A stretch of DNA of 64,000 bases. It comes from Pseudomonas saponiphila (GTDB lineage: Bacteria; Pseudomonadota; Gammaproteobacteria; Pseudomonadales; Pseudomonadaceae). Location of the stretch: assembly GCF_900105185.1 (NCBI RefSeq), contig NZ_FNTJ01000002.1, forward strand, positions 1,612,001 to 1,676,000, read 5' to 3'. Positions within the stretch are counted from its first letter, which is position 1. Each line of letters begins with the position of its first letter. Below, one piece after another: positions 7,510 to 17,511 of the stretch. Made by a program: the position numbers and the translations under genes. The notes beneath the pieces are model-generated. The model saw nothing but the letters and a program-made list of their open reading frames with translations, had not been told where the DNA came from and did no database searches.

Positions 7510-9815
7510 CCCCCGATCAAATGCGCGACGCCTCGTTGCTGGAGCTGTTCAGCCTGGAAGCCGAGGCCCAGACCCAGGTGCTGAGTGCCGGATTGCTGGC
7601 GTTGGAGCGTAATCCGACCCAGGCCGATCAGCTGGAAGCCTGCATGCGCGCGGCCCATTCGCTCAAGGGCGCGGCACGAATTGTCGGGGTGGATGCCGGG
7701 GTCAGCGTCGCCCACGTAATGGAGGATTGCCTGGTCAGTGCCCAGGAAGGGCGCCTGTACCTGCAGCCTGAGCACATCGATGCGCTGTTGCAGGGCACCG
7801 ACTTGTTGATGCGCATCGCCACCCCCGGAGGCGCCGAGCTGGCTGCCCCGGACGTGCTTGCCTACGTGGCGCTGATGGAGCGCCTGCTGAGCCAGGGGCC
7901 GGCGACGCCGGAGGCGCCCTTGCCCATGCCCATGCCCGCCGTGGCGGAGCCGGTCGACGCCATGCCGGAGGCTTTGAGCGAGCCCGAATCCCTGGCGTTG
8001 CCGAATGAGCTGGCGCTGGAGTCGAGCGTGAATGCGGCGCGTCCGGGTAGGCGCATGACCGAAGGCGGCGAGCGGGTGCTGCGGGTCACCGCCGAGCGCC
8101 TCAACAGCCTGTTGGACCTGTCGAGCAAATCCCTGGTGGAAACCCAGCGGCTCAAGCCCTATCTGGCCACCATGCAGCGTCTCAAGCGGATCCAGAGCAA
8201 CAGCCTGGCGGCCCTGGAAAACCTCAACCTGCATCTCAAGGAACACAGCCTCAGCCTGGAGGCCCAGGAAGCCCTGGAGGACGCGCGGCGGCTGCTGGCC
8301 GAATCCCAGCAATTGCTGGCGCAGAAGACCGCCGAACTCGACGAGTTCGGCTGGCAGGCCAGCCAGCGGGCCCAGGTGCTGTATGACACGGCCCTGGCCT
8401 GTCGCATGCGGCCCTTTGCCGATGTGCTCAGCGGCCAGGCACGGATGGTCCGTGATCTGGGGCGCAGCTTGGGCAAGCAGGTCCGTCTGGAGATCGAGGG
8501 TGAGAAGACCCAGGTCGATCGCGACGTGCTGGAAAAACTCGAAGCACCGCTGACCCACCTGCTGCGCAACGCCGTCGACCATGGCATCGAATTGCCCGAG
8601 CAGCGCTTGCTGGCGGGCAAGCCGGCAGAAGGGGTGATCCGCCTGCGGGCCTCGCACCAAGCCGGCCTGCTGGTGCTGGAGCTGGGCGACGACGGCAACG
8701 GCGTGGACCTTGAGCGCCTGCGCCAGAGCATTGTCGAGCGCCAGTTGTCGCCGGCGCAGACCGCCGCTCAGCTCAGCGAGGAAGAATTGCTGACGTTCCT
8801 GTTTCTCCCGGGCTTCAGCCTGCGCGACAAGGTCACCGAAGTGTCCGGGCGCGGTGTCGGCCTGGATGCGGTGCAGCACATGGTTCGGCAGTTGCGCGGG
8901 GCGGTGCAGCTGGAACAGACCAGCGGCCAGGGCAGTCGTTTCCACCTGGAGGTGCCGCTGACCCTGTCGGTGGTGCGCAGTCTGGTGGTGGAAGTCGGCG
9001 ACGAGGCCTATGCCTTTCCCCTGGCGCACATCGAGCGCATGTGCGATCTGCAGCCCGAGGAGATCGTCCAGGTCGAAGGGCGTCAGCATTTCTGGCACGA
9101 GGGGCGGCATGTCGGCCTGGTAGCGGCCAGCCAGCTGTTGCAGCGCCCGGCGACCCCGAGCAGCGCGCCGACCCTCAAGGTGGTGGTGATCCGTGAGCGC
9201 GACGCGGTGTACGGGATCGCCGTGGAGCGCTTTATCGGCGAGCGCACCCTGGTGGTGCTGCCCCTGGACGACCGCCTGGGCAAGATTCAGGACATTTCCG
9301 CCGGAGCCCTGCTCGATGATGGCCGGGTGGCGCTGATCGTGGATGTCGAGGACATGCTGCGTTCGGTGGACAAGCTGCTCAACACCGGACGCCTGGAGCG
9401 CATCGCGGGCAATCATTCGTTGCACGCACAGGCCGCGCGCAAGCGTATTCTGGTGGTCGACGACTCACTGACGGTGCGTGAGTTGCAACGCAAGCTGCTG
9501 ATCAACCGCGGCTACGATGTGGCCGTGGCGGTGGATGGCATGGACGGCTGGAATGCCTTGCGTTCGGAGAGCTTCGACTTGCTGATCACCGATATCGACA
9601 TGCCGCGAATGGACGGAATTGAATTGGTCACACTCTTGCGTCGCGATAATCGCCTGCAATCCCTGCCGGTGATGGTGGTGTCCTACAAGGATCGCGAGGA
9701 GGACCGGCGCCGTGGCCTGGATGCCGGCGCCGACTACTATCTTGCCAAGGCCAGTTTCCATGACGACGCGCTGCTGGACGCGGTGGTGGAACTGATTGGA
9801 GGCGCACGGGCATGA
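7506..9815 (+). CDS. wspE: Hybrid CheA-type histidine kinase/response regulator WspE
   Basis: Central kinase of the Wsp pathway, 769 residues. Order: HPt domain with phosphorylatable H51 (RAAHSLKGAARIVG), linker, coiled dimerisation region, ATP-binding domain with N box HLLRNAVDHGIEL, G1 ELGDDGNGVDL and G2 VSGRGVGLDAV, CheW-like regulatory domain, and a C-terminal receiver (from about 640) whose acceptor aspartate is D696 in LLITDIDMPRMDG. It passes phosphate to WspR to activate c-di-GMP synthesis and to WspF for feedback. All catalytic boxes look intact. Overlaps wspD and wspF by four bases. Confidence 0.94.
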   Translation: MTPDQMRDASLLELFSLEAEAQTQVLSAGLLALERNPTQADQLEACMRAAHSLKGAARIVGVDAGVSVAHVMEDCLVSAQEGRLYLQPEHIDALLQGTDLLMRIATPGGAELAAPDVLAYVALMERLLSQGPATPEAPLPMPMPAVAEPVDAMPEALSEPESLALPNELALESSVNAARPGRRMTEGGERVLRVTAERLNSLLDLSSKSLVETQRLKPYLATMQRLKRIQSNSLAALENLNLHLKEHSLSLEAQEALEDARRLLAESQQLLAQKTAELDEFGWQASQRAQVLYDTALACRMRPFADVLSGQARMVRDLGRSLGKQVRLEIEGEKTQVDRDVLEKLEAPLTHLLRNAVDHGIELPEQRLLAGKPAEGVIRLRASHQAGLLVLELGDDGNGVDLERLRQSIVERQLSPAQTAAQLSEEELLTFLFLPGFSLRDKVTEVSGRGVGLDAVQHMVRQLRGAVQLEQTSGQGSRFHLEVPLTLSVVRSLVVEVGDEAYAFPLAHIERMCDLQPEEIVQVEGRQHFWHEGRHVGLVAASQLLQRPATPSSAPTLKVVVIRERDAVYGIAVERFIGERTLVVLPLDDRLGKIQDISAGALLDDGRVALIVDVEDMLRSVDKLLNTGRLERIAGNHSLHAQAARKRILVVDDSLTVRELQRKLLINRGYDVAVAVDGMDGWNALRSESFDLLITDIDMPRMDGIELVTLLRRDNRLQSLPVMVVSYKDREEDRRRGLDAGADYYLAKASFHDDALLDAVVELIGGARA

Positions 9816-10822
9816 AGATCGCCATCGTCAACGACATCCCCATGGCGGTGGAGGCCCTGCGCCGGGCGCTGGCCTTCGACCCCAGCCATGAAGTGGTGTG
9901 GGTCGCCACCAATGGTGCCGAAGCGGTGAAGTACTGCGCCGAGCTGACCCCGGACCTGATTCTCATGGACCTGATCATGCCGGTGATGGACGGCGTCGAG
10001 GCCACGCGGCGGATCATGGCCGAGTCGCCGTGCGCCATCGTGATCGTCACCGTCGACCGCCAGCAGAATGTCCACAGGGTGTTCGAGGCCATGGGCCACG
10101 GCGCGCTGGACGTGGTCGACACCCCGGCCGTGGGGGCCGGCAATGCCCAGGAGGCGGCGGCGCCGCTGCTGCGCAAGATCCTCAATATCGGCTGGCTGAT
10201 CGGCCAGCGTGGCAGTCGGGTACGTTCGGCGCCGGTGCCCTTGCGCAGCGGCGCTCCCCGCCAGGGCCTGGTGGCCATTGGCTCCTCCGCCGGCGGCCCG
10301 GCCGCTCTGGAAGTGCTGCTCAAAGCCTTGCCAAAGGACTTTCCCGCCGCCATCGTGCTGGTCCAGCATGTCGATCAGGTGTTTGCCGCTGGCATGGCCG
10401 AGTGGCTCAGCAGCGCCTCCGGCCTGCAGGTGCGCCTGGCCCGGGAGGGCGAGCCGCCGCAAAGTGGCACGGTACTGCTGGCGGGCACCAACCATCACAT
10501 CCGTTTGCTGAAGAACGGCACCCTGGCCTACACCGCCGAGCCGGTGAACGAGATCTACCGGCCCTCCATCGACGTGTTCTTCGAAAGCGTCACCAGCTAC
10601 TGGAATGGCGATGCGGTGGGGGTGCTGCTGACCGGCATGGGCCGTGACGGCGCCCAGGGCTTGAAGCTGATGCGCGACCAGGGATTTTTGACCATCGCCC
10701 AGGACCAGAACAGTAGCGCGGTGTATGGCATGCCCAAGGCGGCCGCTGCCATCGGTGCCGCCACAGAGATTCGCCCACTGGACAAGATCGCTCCACGTTT
10801 GCTGGAGATATTTGCCAAATGA
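9812..10822 (+). CDS. wspF: CheB-type methylesterase WspF
   Basis: Response-regulator methylesterase of 336 residues that demethylates WspA and damps the pathway. Receiver domain at residues 1-120 with acceptor D53 (LILMDLIMPVMDG). Esterase domain from about 145, with nucleophile S159 in IGSSAGGPA, histidine in VQHVDQVF and aspartate in TGMGRDGAQG. Loss of WspF is a classical route to wrinkly, hyper-biofilm colonies; this copy has full length and all catalytic residues, so the pathway should be properly restrained here. A 48-base gap separates it from wspR. Confidence 0.94.
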   Translation: MKIAIVNDIPMAVEALRRALAFDPSHEVVWVATNGAEAVKYCAELTPDLILMDLIMPVMDGVEATRRIMAESPCAIVIVTVDRQQNVHRVFEAMGHGALDVVDTPAVGAGNAQEAAAPLLRKILNIGWLIGQRGSRVRSAPVPLRSGAPRQGLVAIGSSAGGPAALEVLLKALPKDFPAAIVLVQHVDQVFAAGMAEWLSSASGLQVRLAREGEPPQSGTVLLAGTNHHIRLLKNGTLAYTAEPVNEIYRPSIDVFFESVTSYWNGDAVGVLLTGMGRDGAQGLKLMRDQGFLTIAQDQNSSAVYGMPKAAAAIGAATEIRPLDKIAPRLLEIFAK

Positions 10823-10870
10823 CTGATAAACGCAGCTGTCCTGGCCAGGTAGCAACTCAGGTGACAACCC

Positions 10871-11872
10871 ATGAATGATTTACAGCTCGACGAATTCAAG
10901 ACCGATGAAAATGCAGCGATGGTATTGCTGGTAGACGACCAGGCCATGATCGGCGAAGCGGTTCGGCGTGGGTTGGCGAATGAAGAAAACATCGATTTCC
11001 ACTTCTGCGCCGATCCGCACCAGGCCATTGCCCAGGCGATCCGCATCAAGCCCACGGTGATTCTCCAGGACCTGGTGATGCCGGGGCTGGACGGCCTGAC
11101 CCTGGTGCGCGAGTACCGCAATCACCCGGCGACCCAGAACATTCCGATCATCGTGCTTTCGACCAAGGAAGACCCGCTGATCAAGAGCGCGGCCTTCGCC
11201 GCCGGGGCCAACGATTACCTGGTCAAGCTGCCGGACAATATTGAACTGGTGGCGCGCATTCGCTACCACTCGCGCTCCTACATGACCCTGCTGCAACGTG
11301 ACGCCGCCTACCGGGCGCTGCGGGTCAGCCAGCAGCAGTTGCTGGACACCAATCTGGTGCTGCAGCGGCTGATGAACTCCGACGGCCTGACCGGGCTGTC
11401 CAACCGCCGGCATTTCGATGAGTACCTGGAGTTGGAGTGGCGCCGGGCGATGCGCGAGCAGAGTCAGTTGTCATTGCTGATGATCGACGTCGACTACTTC
11501 AAGAGCTACAACGACACCTTTGGCCACCTGGAGGGCGATGAAGCCCTGCGCAAGGTGGCCACGGCGATCCGCGAGGCCAGCAGCCGGCCCTCGGACCTGC
11601 CGGCGCGCTATGGCGGCGAAGAGTTCGTGCTGGTGCTGCCCAACACCTCGCCGGGCGGGGCGCGACTGGTGGCCGAAAAGCTGCGCCAGACCGTCGAAGC
11701 CCTGAAAATCCCCCATAACGCCCCGGTGGAAGGCTCCAGCCTGACCATCAGCATCGGTCTGTCGACCATCACCCCGCAACCTAACAGCCATTGCCGGCAG
11801 TTGATCTCGGCGGCGGACAAAGGGTTGTACCTGGCGAAGAACAATGGTCGCAATCAGGTGGGCATTGAATGA
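10871..11872 (+). CDS. wspR: Response-regulator diguanylate cyclase WspR
   Basis: Output protein of the Wsp pathway, 333 residues, making c-di-GMP from two GTP. N-terminal receiver with acceptor D67 ([13 protein letters not shown]), coiled linker (about 145-175), then the GGDEF domain with active-site GGEEF at residues 248-252. The inhibitory I-site RxxD is present five residues upstream (RPSD, 239-242), so product inhibition should be retained. Own ribosome site (AGGTGAC) in the 48-base gap after wspF. No strong terminator is seen between it and prfB. Confidence 0.95.
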   Translation: MNDLQLDEFKTDENAAMVLLVDDQAMIGEAVRRGLANEENIDFHFCADPHQAIAQAIRIKPTVILQDLVMPGLDGLTLVREYRNHPATQNIPIIVLSTKEDPLIKSAAFAAGANDYLVKLPDNIELVARIRYHSRSYMTLLQRDAAYRALRVSQQQLLDTNLVLQRLMNSDGLTGLSNRRHFDEYLELEWRRAMREQSQLSLLMIDVDYFKSYNDTFGHLEGDEALRKVATAIREASSRPSDLPARYGGEEFVLVLPNTSPGGARLVAEKLRQTVEALKIPHNAPVEGSSLTISIGLSTITPQPNSHCRQLISAADKGLYLAKNNGRNQVGIE

Positions 11873-11979
11873 AAAAAACCGGGATCGGCTGCGTTAAAGC
11901 CGCCAAGCGGGCTGCCGTGATTCGGTGATTCCGTTATAATCGCCGGCTTTCAAAAGTTCGCCAACGAGTGCCGCCCCCC

Positions 11980-13075
11980 ATGGAAATCAACCCGATCCTG
12001 AACACCATCAAGGACCTGTCCGAGCGCTCCGAAACTATTCGGGGGTATCTTTGACTACGATCAAAAGCATGAGCGTCTGACCGAGGTCAATCGCGAGCTT
12101 GAAGATCCGAGTGTCTGGAACAAACCCGAGTACGCCCAGGAACTGGGGCGCGAGCGTGCTGCTCTGGCACAGATCGTCGAGACTCTGGACGAGCTGAACG
12201 GCGGTCTGGCCGATTGCCGTGACCTGCTGGACATGGCGGTCGAAGAAAACGACGAAGGCGCGGTGGGCGATGTGGTCGCCGAACTGGCCCGTCTCGAGGA
12301 AAACCTCGCCAAGCTCGAATTCCGCCGCATGTTCAGCCATGAAATGGACCCGAACAACGCCTACCTGGACATCCAGGCCGGTTCCGGCGGCACCGAGGCC
12401 CAGGACTGGGCCAACATCCTGCTGCGCATGTACCTGCGCTGGGCCGACAAGCGCGGTTTCGAAGCCACCATCATGGAACTGTCCGCCGGTGAAGTGGCCG
12501 GGATCAAAGGTGCGACCGTGCACATCAAGGGCGAATACGCCTTTGGCTGGCTGCGCACCGAGATCGGCGTGCATCGCCTGGTGCGCAAGAGCCCGTTCGA
12601 CTCCGGCAACCGTCGCCACACCTCGTTCTCGGCGGTGTTCGTCTCGCCAGAGATCGACGACAAGGTGGAAATCGAAATCAACCCGGCCGACCTGCGGATC
12701 GACACCTATCGTTCCTCCGGTGCCGGTGGTCAGCACGTAAACACCACCGACTCGGCCGTGCGTATCACCCACGTACCGACCAACACCGTGGTCAGCTGCC
12801 AGAACGAGCGTTCCCAGCACGCCAACAAGGACACCGCCATGAAAATGCTGCGGGCCAAGTTGTACGAGCTGGAGATGCAGAAGCGCAATGCGGCCTCCCA
12901 GGCCCTGGAAGACAGCAAGTCGGACATCGGCTGGGGGCATCAGATCCGCTCCTATGTGCTCGACGCGTCGCGGATCAAGGATCTGCGCACGAACATCGAA
13001 CGCAGCGACTGCGACAAGGTGCTCGACGGCGACATCGACGAATACCTGGAAGCCAGCCTGAAGTCCGGCCTGTAA
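11980..13075 (+). CDS. prfB: Peptide chain release factor 2, with programmed +1 frameshift
   Basis: Release factor RF2, which recognises UGA and UAA; 364 residues after frameshifting. Translation starts at 11980 ([11 protein letters not shown]), reaches an in-frame UGA at 12052-12054 after codons CGG GGG TAT CTT, and continues in the +1 frame from GAC at 12053. The purine-rich block just before CTT-TGA-C is the conserved internal Shine-Dalgarno that drives the slip, so RF2 shortage raises RF2 synthesis. The recognition tripeptide SPF and the catalytic GGQ ([13 protein letters not shown]) are both present. A TATAAT at 11935-11940 fits a -10 box. Gene finders may wrongly start this gene at 12233. 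Confidence 0.95.
12040..12055 (+). promoter_or_regulatory. Programmed +1 ribosomal frameshift site in prfB
   Basis: CGGGGGTATCTTTGAC: internal Shine-Dalgarno-like purines, the slippery CTT codon and UGA followed by C, the poor termination context conserved in bacterial RF2 genes. The reading frame upstream encodes [10 protein letters not shown] and the +1 frame downstream continues [12 protein letters not shown], the normal RF2 sequence. Confidence 0.95.
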
Positions 13076-13114
13076 AAAGACCCGATACAGGGCCCGCTGA
13101 TTCAGCGCGATCCC

Positions 13115-13160
13115 TGTAGGAGCCAGCTCTGCTGGCGATCCCCGGGCCGCAAGGCCCGGG
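13115..13160. repeat. REP palindrome plus GC-rich hairpin
   Basis: A degenerate Pseudomonas REP (TGTAGGAGCCAGCTCTGCTGG) followed directly by a perfect hairpin, CCCGGGCC-gcaa-GGCCCGGG, at 13141-13160. It lies between prfB and lysS and may end or process prfB transcripts. Confidence 0.7.
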
Positions 13161-13190
13161 GGCAACGAACCTGATGGAATATCTAAAGAC

Positions 13191-14693
13191 ATGAGCGACC
13201 AACAACTCGACCCGCAAGCCCTGCAACAGGAAGAGAACTCCCTGATCGCCCTGCGCAAGGAAAAGCTTGCTGCCGAGCGCGCCAAGGGCAATGCCTTCCC
13301 GAACGACTTCCGCCGCGAAAACTACTGCCAGGACCTGCAGAAGCAGTACGCCGACAAGACCAAGGAAGAGCTGGCAGAGGCGGCAATTCCGGTCAAGGTT
13401 GCCGGTCGCATCATGCTCAACCGTGGCTCGTTCATGGTGATCCAGGACATGACCGGGCGCATCCAGGTCTACGTCAACCGCAAGACCCTGTCCGAAGAAA
13501 CCCTGGCCGCGGTGAAAACCTGGGACATGGGCGACATCATTGCCGCCGAAGGCACCCTGGCCCGTTCCGGCAAGGGCGACCTGTACGTTGAAATGACCCA
13601 GGTGCGCCTGCTGACCAAGTCGCTGCGTCCGCTGCCGGACAAGCACCACGGCCTGACCGACACCGAGCAGCGCTACCGCCAGCGCTACGTTGACCTGATC
13701 GTCAACGAGGACGTGCGCCAGACTTTCCGCGTGCGTTCGCAAGTCATTGCCCACATCCGCAGCTTCCTGATGAAGCGCGACTTCCTCGAAGTCGAGACGC
13801 CGATGCTGCAGACCATTCCCGGCGGCGCCGCGGCCAAGCCGTTCGAAACCCACCACAACGCCCTGGACATGGAAATGTTCCTGCGTATCGCGCCTGAGCT
13901 GTACCTCAAGCGTCTGGTGGTTGGCGGCTTTGAAAAGGTGTTCGAGATCAACCGCAACTTCCGTAACGAAGGCGTTTCGACCCGGCACAACCCTGAATTC
14001 ACCATGTTGGAGTTCTACCAGGCCTACGCCGACTACGAAGACAACATGGACCTCACCGAAGAGCTGTTCCGTGAACTGGCGCAACTGGTGCTGGGCAGCA
14101 CCGACGTGCCGTATGGCGACAAGGTGTTCCACTTCGGCGAGCCGTTCGCCCGTCTTTCGGTGTTCGATTCGATCCTCAAGTACAACCCCGAGCTGACCGC
14201 CGACGATCTGAACGACATCGACAAGGCTCGCGCCATCGCCAAGAAGGCCGGGGCCAAGGTGCTGGGCTTCGAAGGCCTGGGCAAGCTGCAGGTGATGATT
14301 TTCGAAGAGCTGGTGGAGCACAAGCTGGAGCAGCCGCACTTCATCACCCAGTACCCGTTCGAAGTGTCGCCGCTGGCCCGTCGCAACGACGACAACCCCA
14401 ACGTCACCGACCGTTTCGAGCTGTTCATCGGCGGTCGCGAAATCGCCAACGCCTACTCCGAGCTCAATGACGCGGAAGACCAGGCCGAGCGCTTCATGGC
14501 CCAGGTGGCCGACAAGGACGCCGGCGACGACGAAGCCATGCACTATGACGCCGACTTCGTTCGTGCCCTGGAATACGGCATGCCGCCAACGGCCGGTGAA
14601 GGCATCGGCATCGACCGCCTGGTGATGCTGCTGACCAACTCGCCGTCGATCCGCGACGTGATCCTGTTCCCGCACATGCGGCCGCAAGCCTGA
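13191..14693 (+). CDS. lysS: Lysyl-tRNA synthetase, class II
   Basis: Charges tRNA-Lys with lysine in the cytosol, 500 residues, the usual bacterial length. N-terminal OB-fold anticodon-binding domain (about 60-150, with [20 protein letters not shown]), then the class II catalytic core: motif 2 [20 protein letters not shown] and motif 3 [13 protein letters not shown]. Follows prfB in the same direction after 115 bases, an arrangement shared with E. coli and other Pseudomonas. Terminator immediately downstream. Confidence 0.96.
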   Translation: MSDQQLDPQALQQEENSLIALRKEKLAAERAKGNAFPNDFRRENYCQDLQKQYADKTKEELAEAAIPVKVAGRIMLNRGSFMVIQDMTGRIQVYVNRKTLSEETLAAVKTWDMGDIIAAEGTLARSGKGDLYVEMTQVRLLTKSLRPLPDKHHGLTDTEQRYRQRYVDLIVNEDVRQTFRVRSQVIAHIRSFLMKRDFLEVETPMLQTIPGGAAAKPFETHHNALDMEMFLRIAPELYLKRLVVGGFEKVFEINRNFRNEGVSTRHNPEFTMLEFYQAYADYEDNMDLTEELFRELAQLVLGSTDVPYGDKVFHFGEPFARLSVFDSILKYNPELTADDLNDIDKARAIAKKAGAKVLGFEGLGKLQVMIFEELVEHKLEQPHFITQYPFEVSPLARRNDDNPNVTDRFELFIGGREIANAYSELNDAEDQAERFMAQVADKDAGDDEAMHYDADFVRALEYGMPPTAGEGIGIDRLVMLLTNSPSIRDVILFPHMRPQA

Positions 14694-14707
14694 GTGTTTT
14701 GAATAAC

Positions 14708-14735
14708 AAGCCGCCTTTATCAGGCGGCTTTTTAT
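14708..14735 (+). terminator. Rho-independent terminator after lysS
   Basis: Stem AAGCCGCC/GGCGGCTT with a short TTTATCA loop, followed by a T-rich tail (TTTTTATT), starting 15 bases after the lysS stop. Confidence 0.85.
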
Positions 14736-14798
14736 TGTCTGGCTGGAACTGACGTACCGCTTCTAATTCTGTGTGATTTTTCAGAGGGAATACCTGTC

Positions 14799-15515
14799 GT
14801 GAACCGCGCAATTGCTCAAGAAGGTGCAGCTGGCATCGCCACTGCGGTGGCTGAAAGCGTTCAGTACCAGGGGCGCAAGGCCAGCCGACAGGGCAGCGAA
14901 CAGCGCCGACAGGAGATCCTCGACGCCGCCATGCGCATCGTCGTGCGTGACGGCGTGCGAGCCGTGCGTCACCGTGCGGTGGCCGCCGAAGCCGGTGTGC
15001 CCTTGTCGGCCACCACCTATTACTTCAAGGACATCGATGACCTGCTCACCGATACCTTCGCCCAGTACGTCGAGCGCAGCGCGGCGTACATGGCCAAGCT
15101 GTGGGCCAGCAACGAAGGGTTGCTGCGCGAGATGGTCGCCTACGGTGATGGCAGCCCGGCGTCGCGCTCGCAACTGGCCGATGATATTGCCCGCCTCACC
15201 GCCGACTACGTGCAGCGTCAGTTGCACACCCGCCGCGAGCACCTGATGGCCGAGCAGGCGTTCCGCCAGGAGGCGCTGCTCAATCCGCGCCTGGCGCAAC
15301 TGGTGCGCTCGCACCAGCAGATCCTGCTTCAGGGCACCTGCCAGTTCTTCCAGGTCCTGGGTTCCCGGGAACCGCAGCAGGATGCCAAGGTGTTGACGTC
15401 TATAATCGGCCGGATGGAATATCAGGGCCTGCTCAACGACAGCGAGCCGCAGGCGGAGGAGGAGATGCTGGGCATCCTCACCCGCTACATGCATCTGGTG
15501 CTGGCTTCGGTCTGA
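14799..15515 (+). CDS. TetR-family transcriptional regulator
   Basis: TetR-type DNA-binding protein of 238 residues. GTG start preceded by AGAGGGA. Residues 1-36 are an extension before the helix-turn-helix (about 38-85: RRQEILDAAMRIVVRDGVRA, then HRAVAAEAGVPLSATTYYF). The C-terminal domain is an unassigned ligand-binding helical domain. It sits alone between the lysS terminator and a lipoprotein gene. An orthologue follows lysS in P. aeruginosa (PA3699 in my recollection). Targets and ligand unknown. Confidence 0.85.
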   Translation: MNRAIAQEGAAGIATAVAESVQYQGRKASRQGSEQRRQEILDAAMRIVVRDGVRAVRHRAVAAEAGVPLSATTYYFKDIDDLLTDTFAQYVERSAAYMAKLWASNEGLLREMVAYGDGSPASRSQLADDIARLTADYVQRQLHTRREHLMAEQAFRQEALLNPRLAQLVRSHQQILLQGTCQFFQVLGSREPQQDAKVLTSIIGRMEYQGLLNDSEPQAEEEMLGILTRYMHLVLASV

Positions 15516-15602
15516 TTCATCCATCCCGCGCTGGTGCCGCGACCAAGGCTGTGCAGCCGGCGTCAGCGGCTACAGTGATTCTGGTGTTCATGGGAGATTT
15601 GC

Positions 15603-16148
15603 ATGCAAGCCTGGCGCGTCCTGATGGCTCTGGCGTTTCTTCTGCTCAGCGGTTGCCTGGTGGTCTTCAAGGAACCGCTGCCGGCCGAACAGGCAGCGCC
15701 TGCCGCGTTGCTGGGCAAGTGGGCCAGCCAGAACGCCTGGGGCGAGCCGCTGAACATCGAGCTGCGCCAGATCGGCGTCAACCGCTATCGGGCCGCGAGT
15801 TTCCCCGGCGGCACGGCACGCCCGCGCGATTCCTACGAGTTCACGGTGTCGCGACATGGCAATCGCTGGTATCTGTCGGCGGCGGTGCCCCAGGCCTTCG
15901 GCGGGCACTACAGCATTGCCGGGTTCGAACTGACGGCCAGGCACGAACTGGTGCTCTATACCCTGGACCTGGAACAGATTCGCCAGTCCCTGGGTCAAAA
16001 GGCCCTGAGCGGGGAATCCATGCCCACGGCCGAGGGCGAGGGGTTGCTGATCAGCAGTCCGTTGCCCGAGGTCTTCGCTTACCTTGACGACCCCGCCAAC
16101 TCCGACCTGTTCGTCGAGACGGCACGTTTCAAGCGCGTGGCCCGCTGA
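15603..16148 (+). CDS. Conserved lipoprotein, unknown function
   Basis: Lipoprotein of 181 residues. Signal peptide MQAWRVLMALAFLLLSGC ends in lipobox LLSG-C (Cys about 18), followed by a compact domain of about 160 residues with many beta-type segments and no motif I recognise. No aspartate directly follows the acylated cysteine (next residues LVV), so outer-membrane sorting is likely. It lies 35 bases upstream of the QEGLA-motif gene in the same direction and may share its transcript. Confidence 0.7.
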   Translation: MQAWRVLMALAFLLLSGCLVVFKEPLPAEQAAPAALLGKWASQNAWGEPLNIELRQIGVNRYRAASFPGGTARPRDSYEFTVSRHGNRWYLSAAVPQAFGGHYSIAGFELTARHELVLYTLDLEQIRQSLGQKALSGESMPTAEGEGLLISSPLPEVFAYLDDPANSDLFVETARFKRVAR

Positions 16149-16183
16149 GCCCGCGCCACAGACCCAATCAATAGGAACTTCCG

Positions 16184-17461
16184 GTGGACGACTACCAGCA
16201 GACGATACGCACTTTGTCCGATCGCATAGTGCTGGCGCAGACCCCGATCCGCGTACTGGATGCGGTGAAGTGGGACGAGAACATCCGCAAGGGCTTTCTC
16301 AAGGCCAAGGGCAAGGAATTGCCCGCCGTGGATCGCGCCTATTACGAAGGACGGCCGCTGTCCTTCGATTCCGGGGCGGTGAAGCTGGAATTCCAGAACA
16401 TCGAGCGCGACATCACCCGGCAACTGGGGCAGTTCAGCCCGGTGGGGCAGATCATGCGCCGCATGTGCAAGGAATACCGCATGGTGGTGCGCATGCTCGA
16501 AGCCCGGGGCACCGGCGACTTCGGGCTGATCTCCCAGGAGCTTTACGGCGCCGCGTCCGATGCCTTCCACGCCGGCGATCCGACCCTGGCGGACCTTGGG
16601 CTGATGATGTCCGACTACCTGAACAACATCGACGGGCGCGGCGACCTCAAGGACGAACCCAAGGTACTCAGCGCCAAGCAGGCGGTCAGCCTGTTGCAGA
16701 GTCGGCTGAACAAGGTGTTCGGCGAAGCCGAGGAAACCATCCGCGTGTTCGAGTCCGATGGCATTGTCGCCGACGCCGCGGCGGGCGCCGACTACATCAA
16801 GATCCGCAGCGACGCGATGTTCAACGAGCGCGATGTGCGGGCCCTGGAAGTCCATGAAGGGCTGGTGCATGTGGGCACCACCCTCAATGGCCTGAACCAG
16901 CCGATCTGCACCTTCCTGGCCAAGGGCCCGCCCTCGTCCACGGTGACCCAGGAAGGCCTGGCGATCCTCATGGAAATCATCACCTTCGCCTCTTACCCCA
17001 GCCGCTTGCGCAAGCTGACCAACCGCACCCGGGCCATCCACATGGTGGAGGAGGGGGCGGACTTCCTGCAGGTGTTCGAGTTCTTCCGCGAGCAGGGTTT
17101 CGAGATGGCCGAGAGCTATGGCAACGCCAGCCGGGTGTTCCGCGGTTCGGTGCCCACGGGGCTGCCGTTTACCAAAGACTTGTCCTATCTCAAGGGCTTC
17201 ATCATGGTTTACAACTACATTCAGCTGGCCGTGCGCAAGGGCAAGCTGGAGCAGATCCCCTTGCTGTTCTGTGGCAAGACCACCCTGGAAGACATGCGTA
17301 CCTTGCGCCAGTTGGTGGACGAAGGGCTGGTGGTCGCGCCCAAGTACCTGCCGGACCAGTTCCGTGACCTGAATGCGCTGTCGGCGTGGATGTGTTTCTC
17401 CAACTTCCTCAACCACCTGAGCCTGGACCGGATCGAGGCGGACTACTCCAACATCCTTTGA
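16184..17461 (+). CDS. QEGLA-motif (DUF1704) putative metallopeptidase
   Basis: Protein of 425 residues, usually named 'flavohemoglobin expression-modulating QEGLA motif protein'. GTG start with AGGAAC upstream. The core holds LEVHEGLVHVGTT, a HExxxH motif (near residue 225), followed about 35 residues later by TQEGLA with the glutamate able to act as third metal ligand. The same arrangement occurs in eukaryotic MATCAP-type tyrosine carboxypeptidases, so a zinc carboxypeptidase activity is plausible; the bacterial substrate is unknown. No signal peptide, so presumably cytosolic. Neighbours are two lipoprotein genes, giving no clear functional hint. Confidence 0.78.
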   Translation: MDDYQQTIRTLSDRIVLAQTPIRVLDAVKWDENIRKGFLKAKGKELPAVDRAYYEGRPLSFDSGAVKLEFQNIERDITRQLGQFSPVGQIMRRMCKEYRMVVRMLEARGTGDFGLISQELYGAASDAFHAGDPTLADLGLMMSDYLNNIDGRGDLKDEPKVLSAKQAVSLLQSRLNKVFGEAEETIRVFESDGIVADAAAGADYIKIRSDAMFNERDVRALEVHEGLVHVGTTLNGLNQPICTFLAKGPPSSTVTQEGLAILMEIITFASYPSRLRKLTNRTRAIHMVEEGADFLQVFEFFREQGFEMAESYGNASRVFRGSVPTGLPFTKDLSYLKGFIMVYNYIQLAVRKGKLEQIPLLFCGKTTLEDMRTLRQLVDEGLVVAPKYLPDQFRDLNALSAWMCFSNFLNHLSLDRIEADYSNIL

Positions 17462-17511
17462 ATCTTTCCGGGGGCACACATGGACGTACTGGTAGCTGCA
17501 CGGAGTGGCCG

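Noticed and set aside
7002..9425. 807-codon open frame opposite wspD-wspE
   Set aside because: Same reverse-strand effect; the wsp genes explain the sequence completely.
3391..11872. wsp operon as a possible new signalling system
   Set aside because: Gene order and domains match the known WspABCDEFR pathway; only the WspD N-terminal cluster is worth a separate look.
12052..12054. In-frame stop in prfB suggesting a pseudogene
   Set aside because: It is the conserved programmed frameshift UGA with slippery codon and internal Shine-Dalgarno; the rest of RF2 is intact.
12975..14687. 570-codon open frame opposite lysS
   Set aside because: Shadow frame; no domain and lysS is intact.
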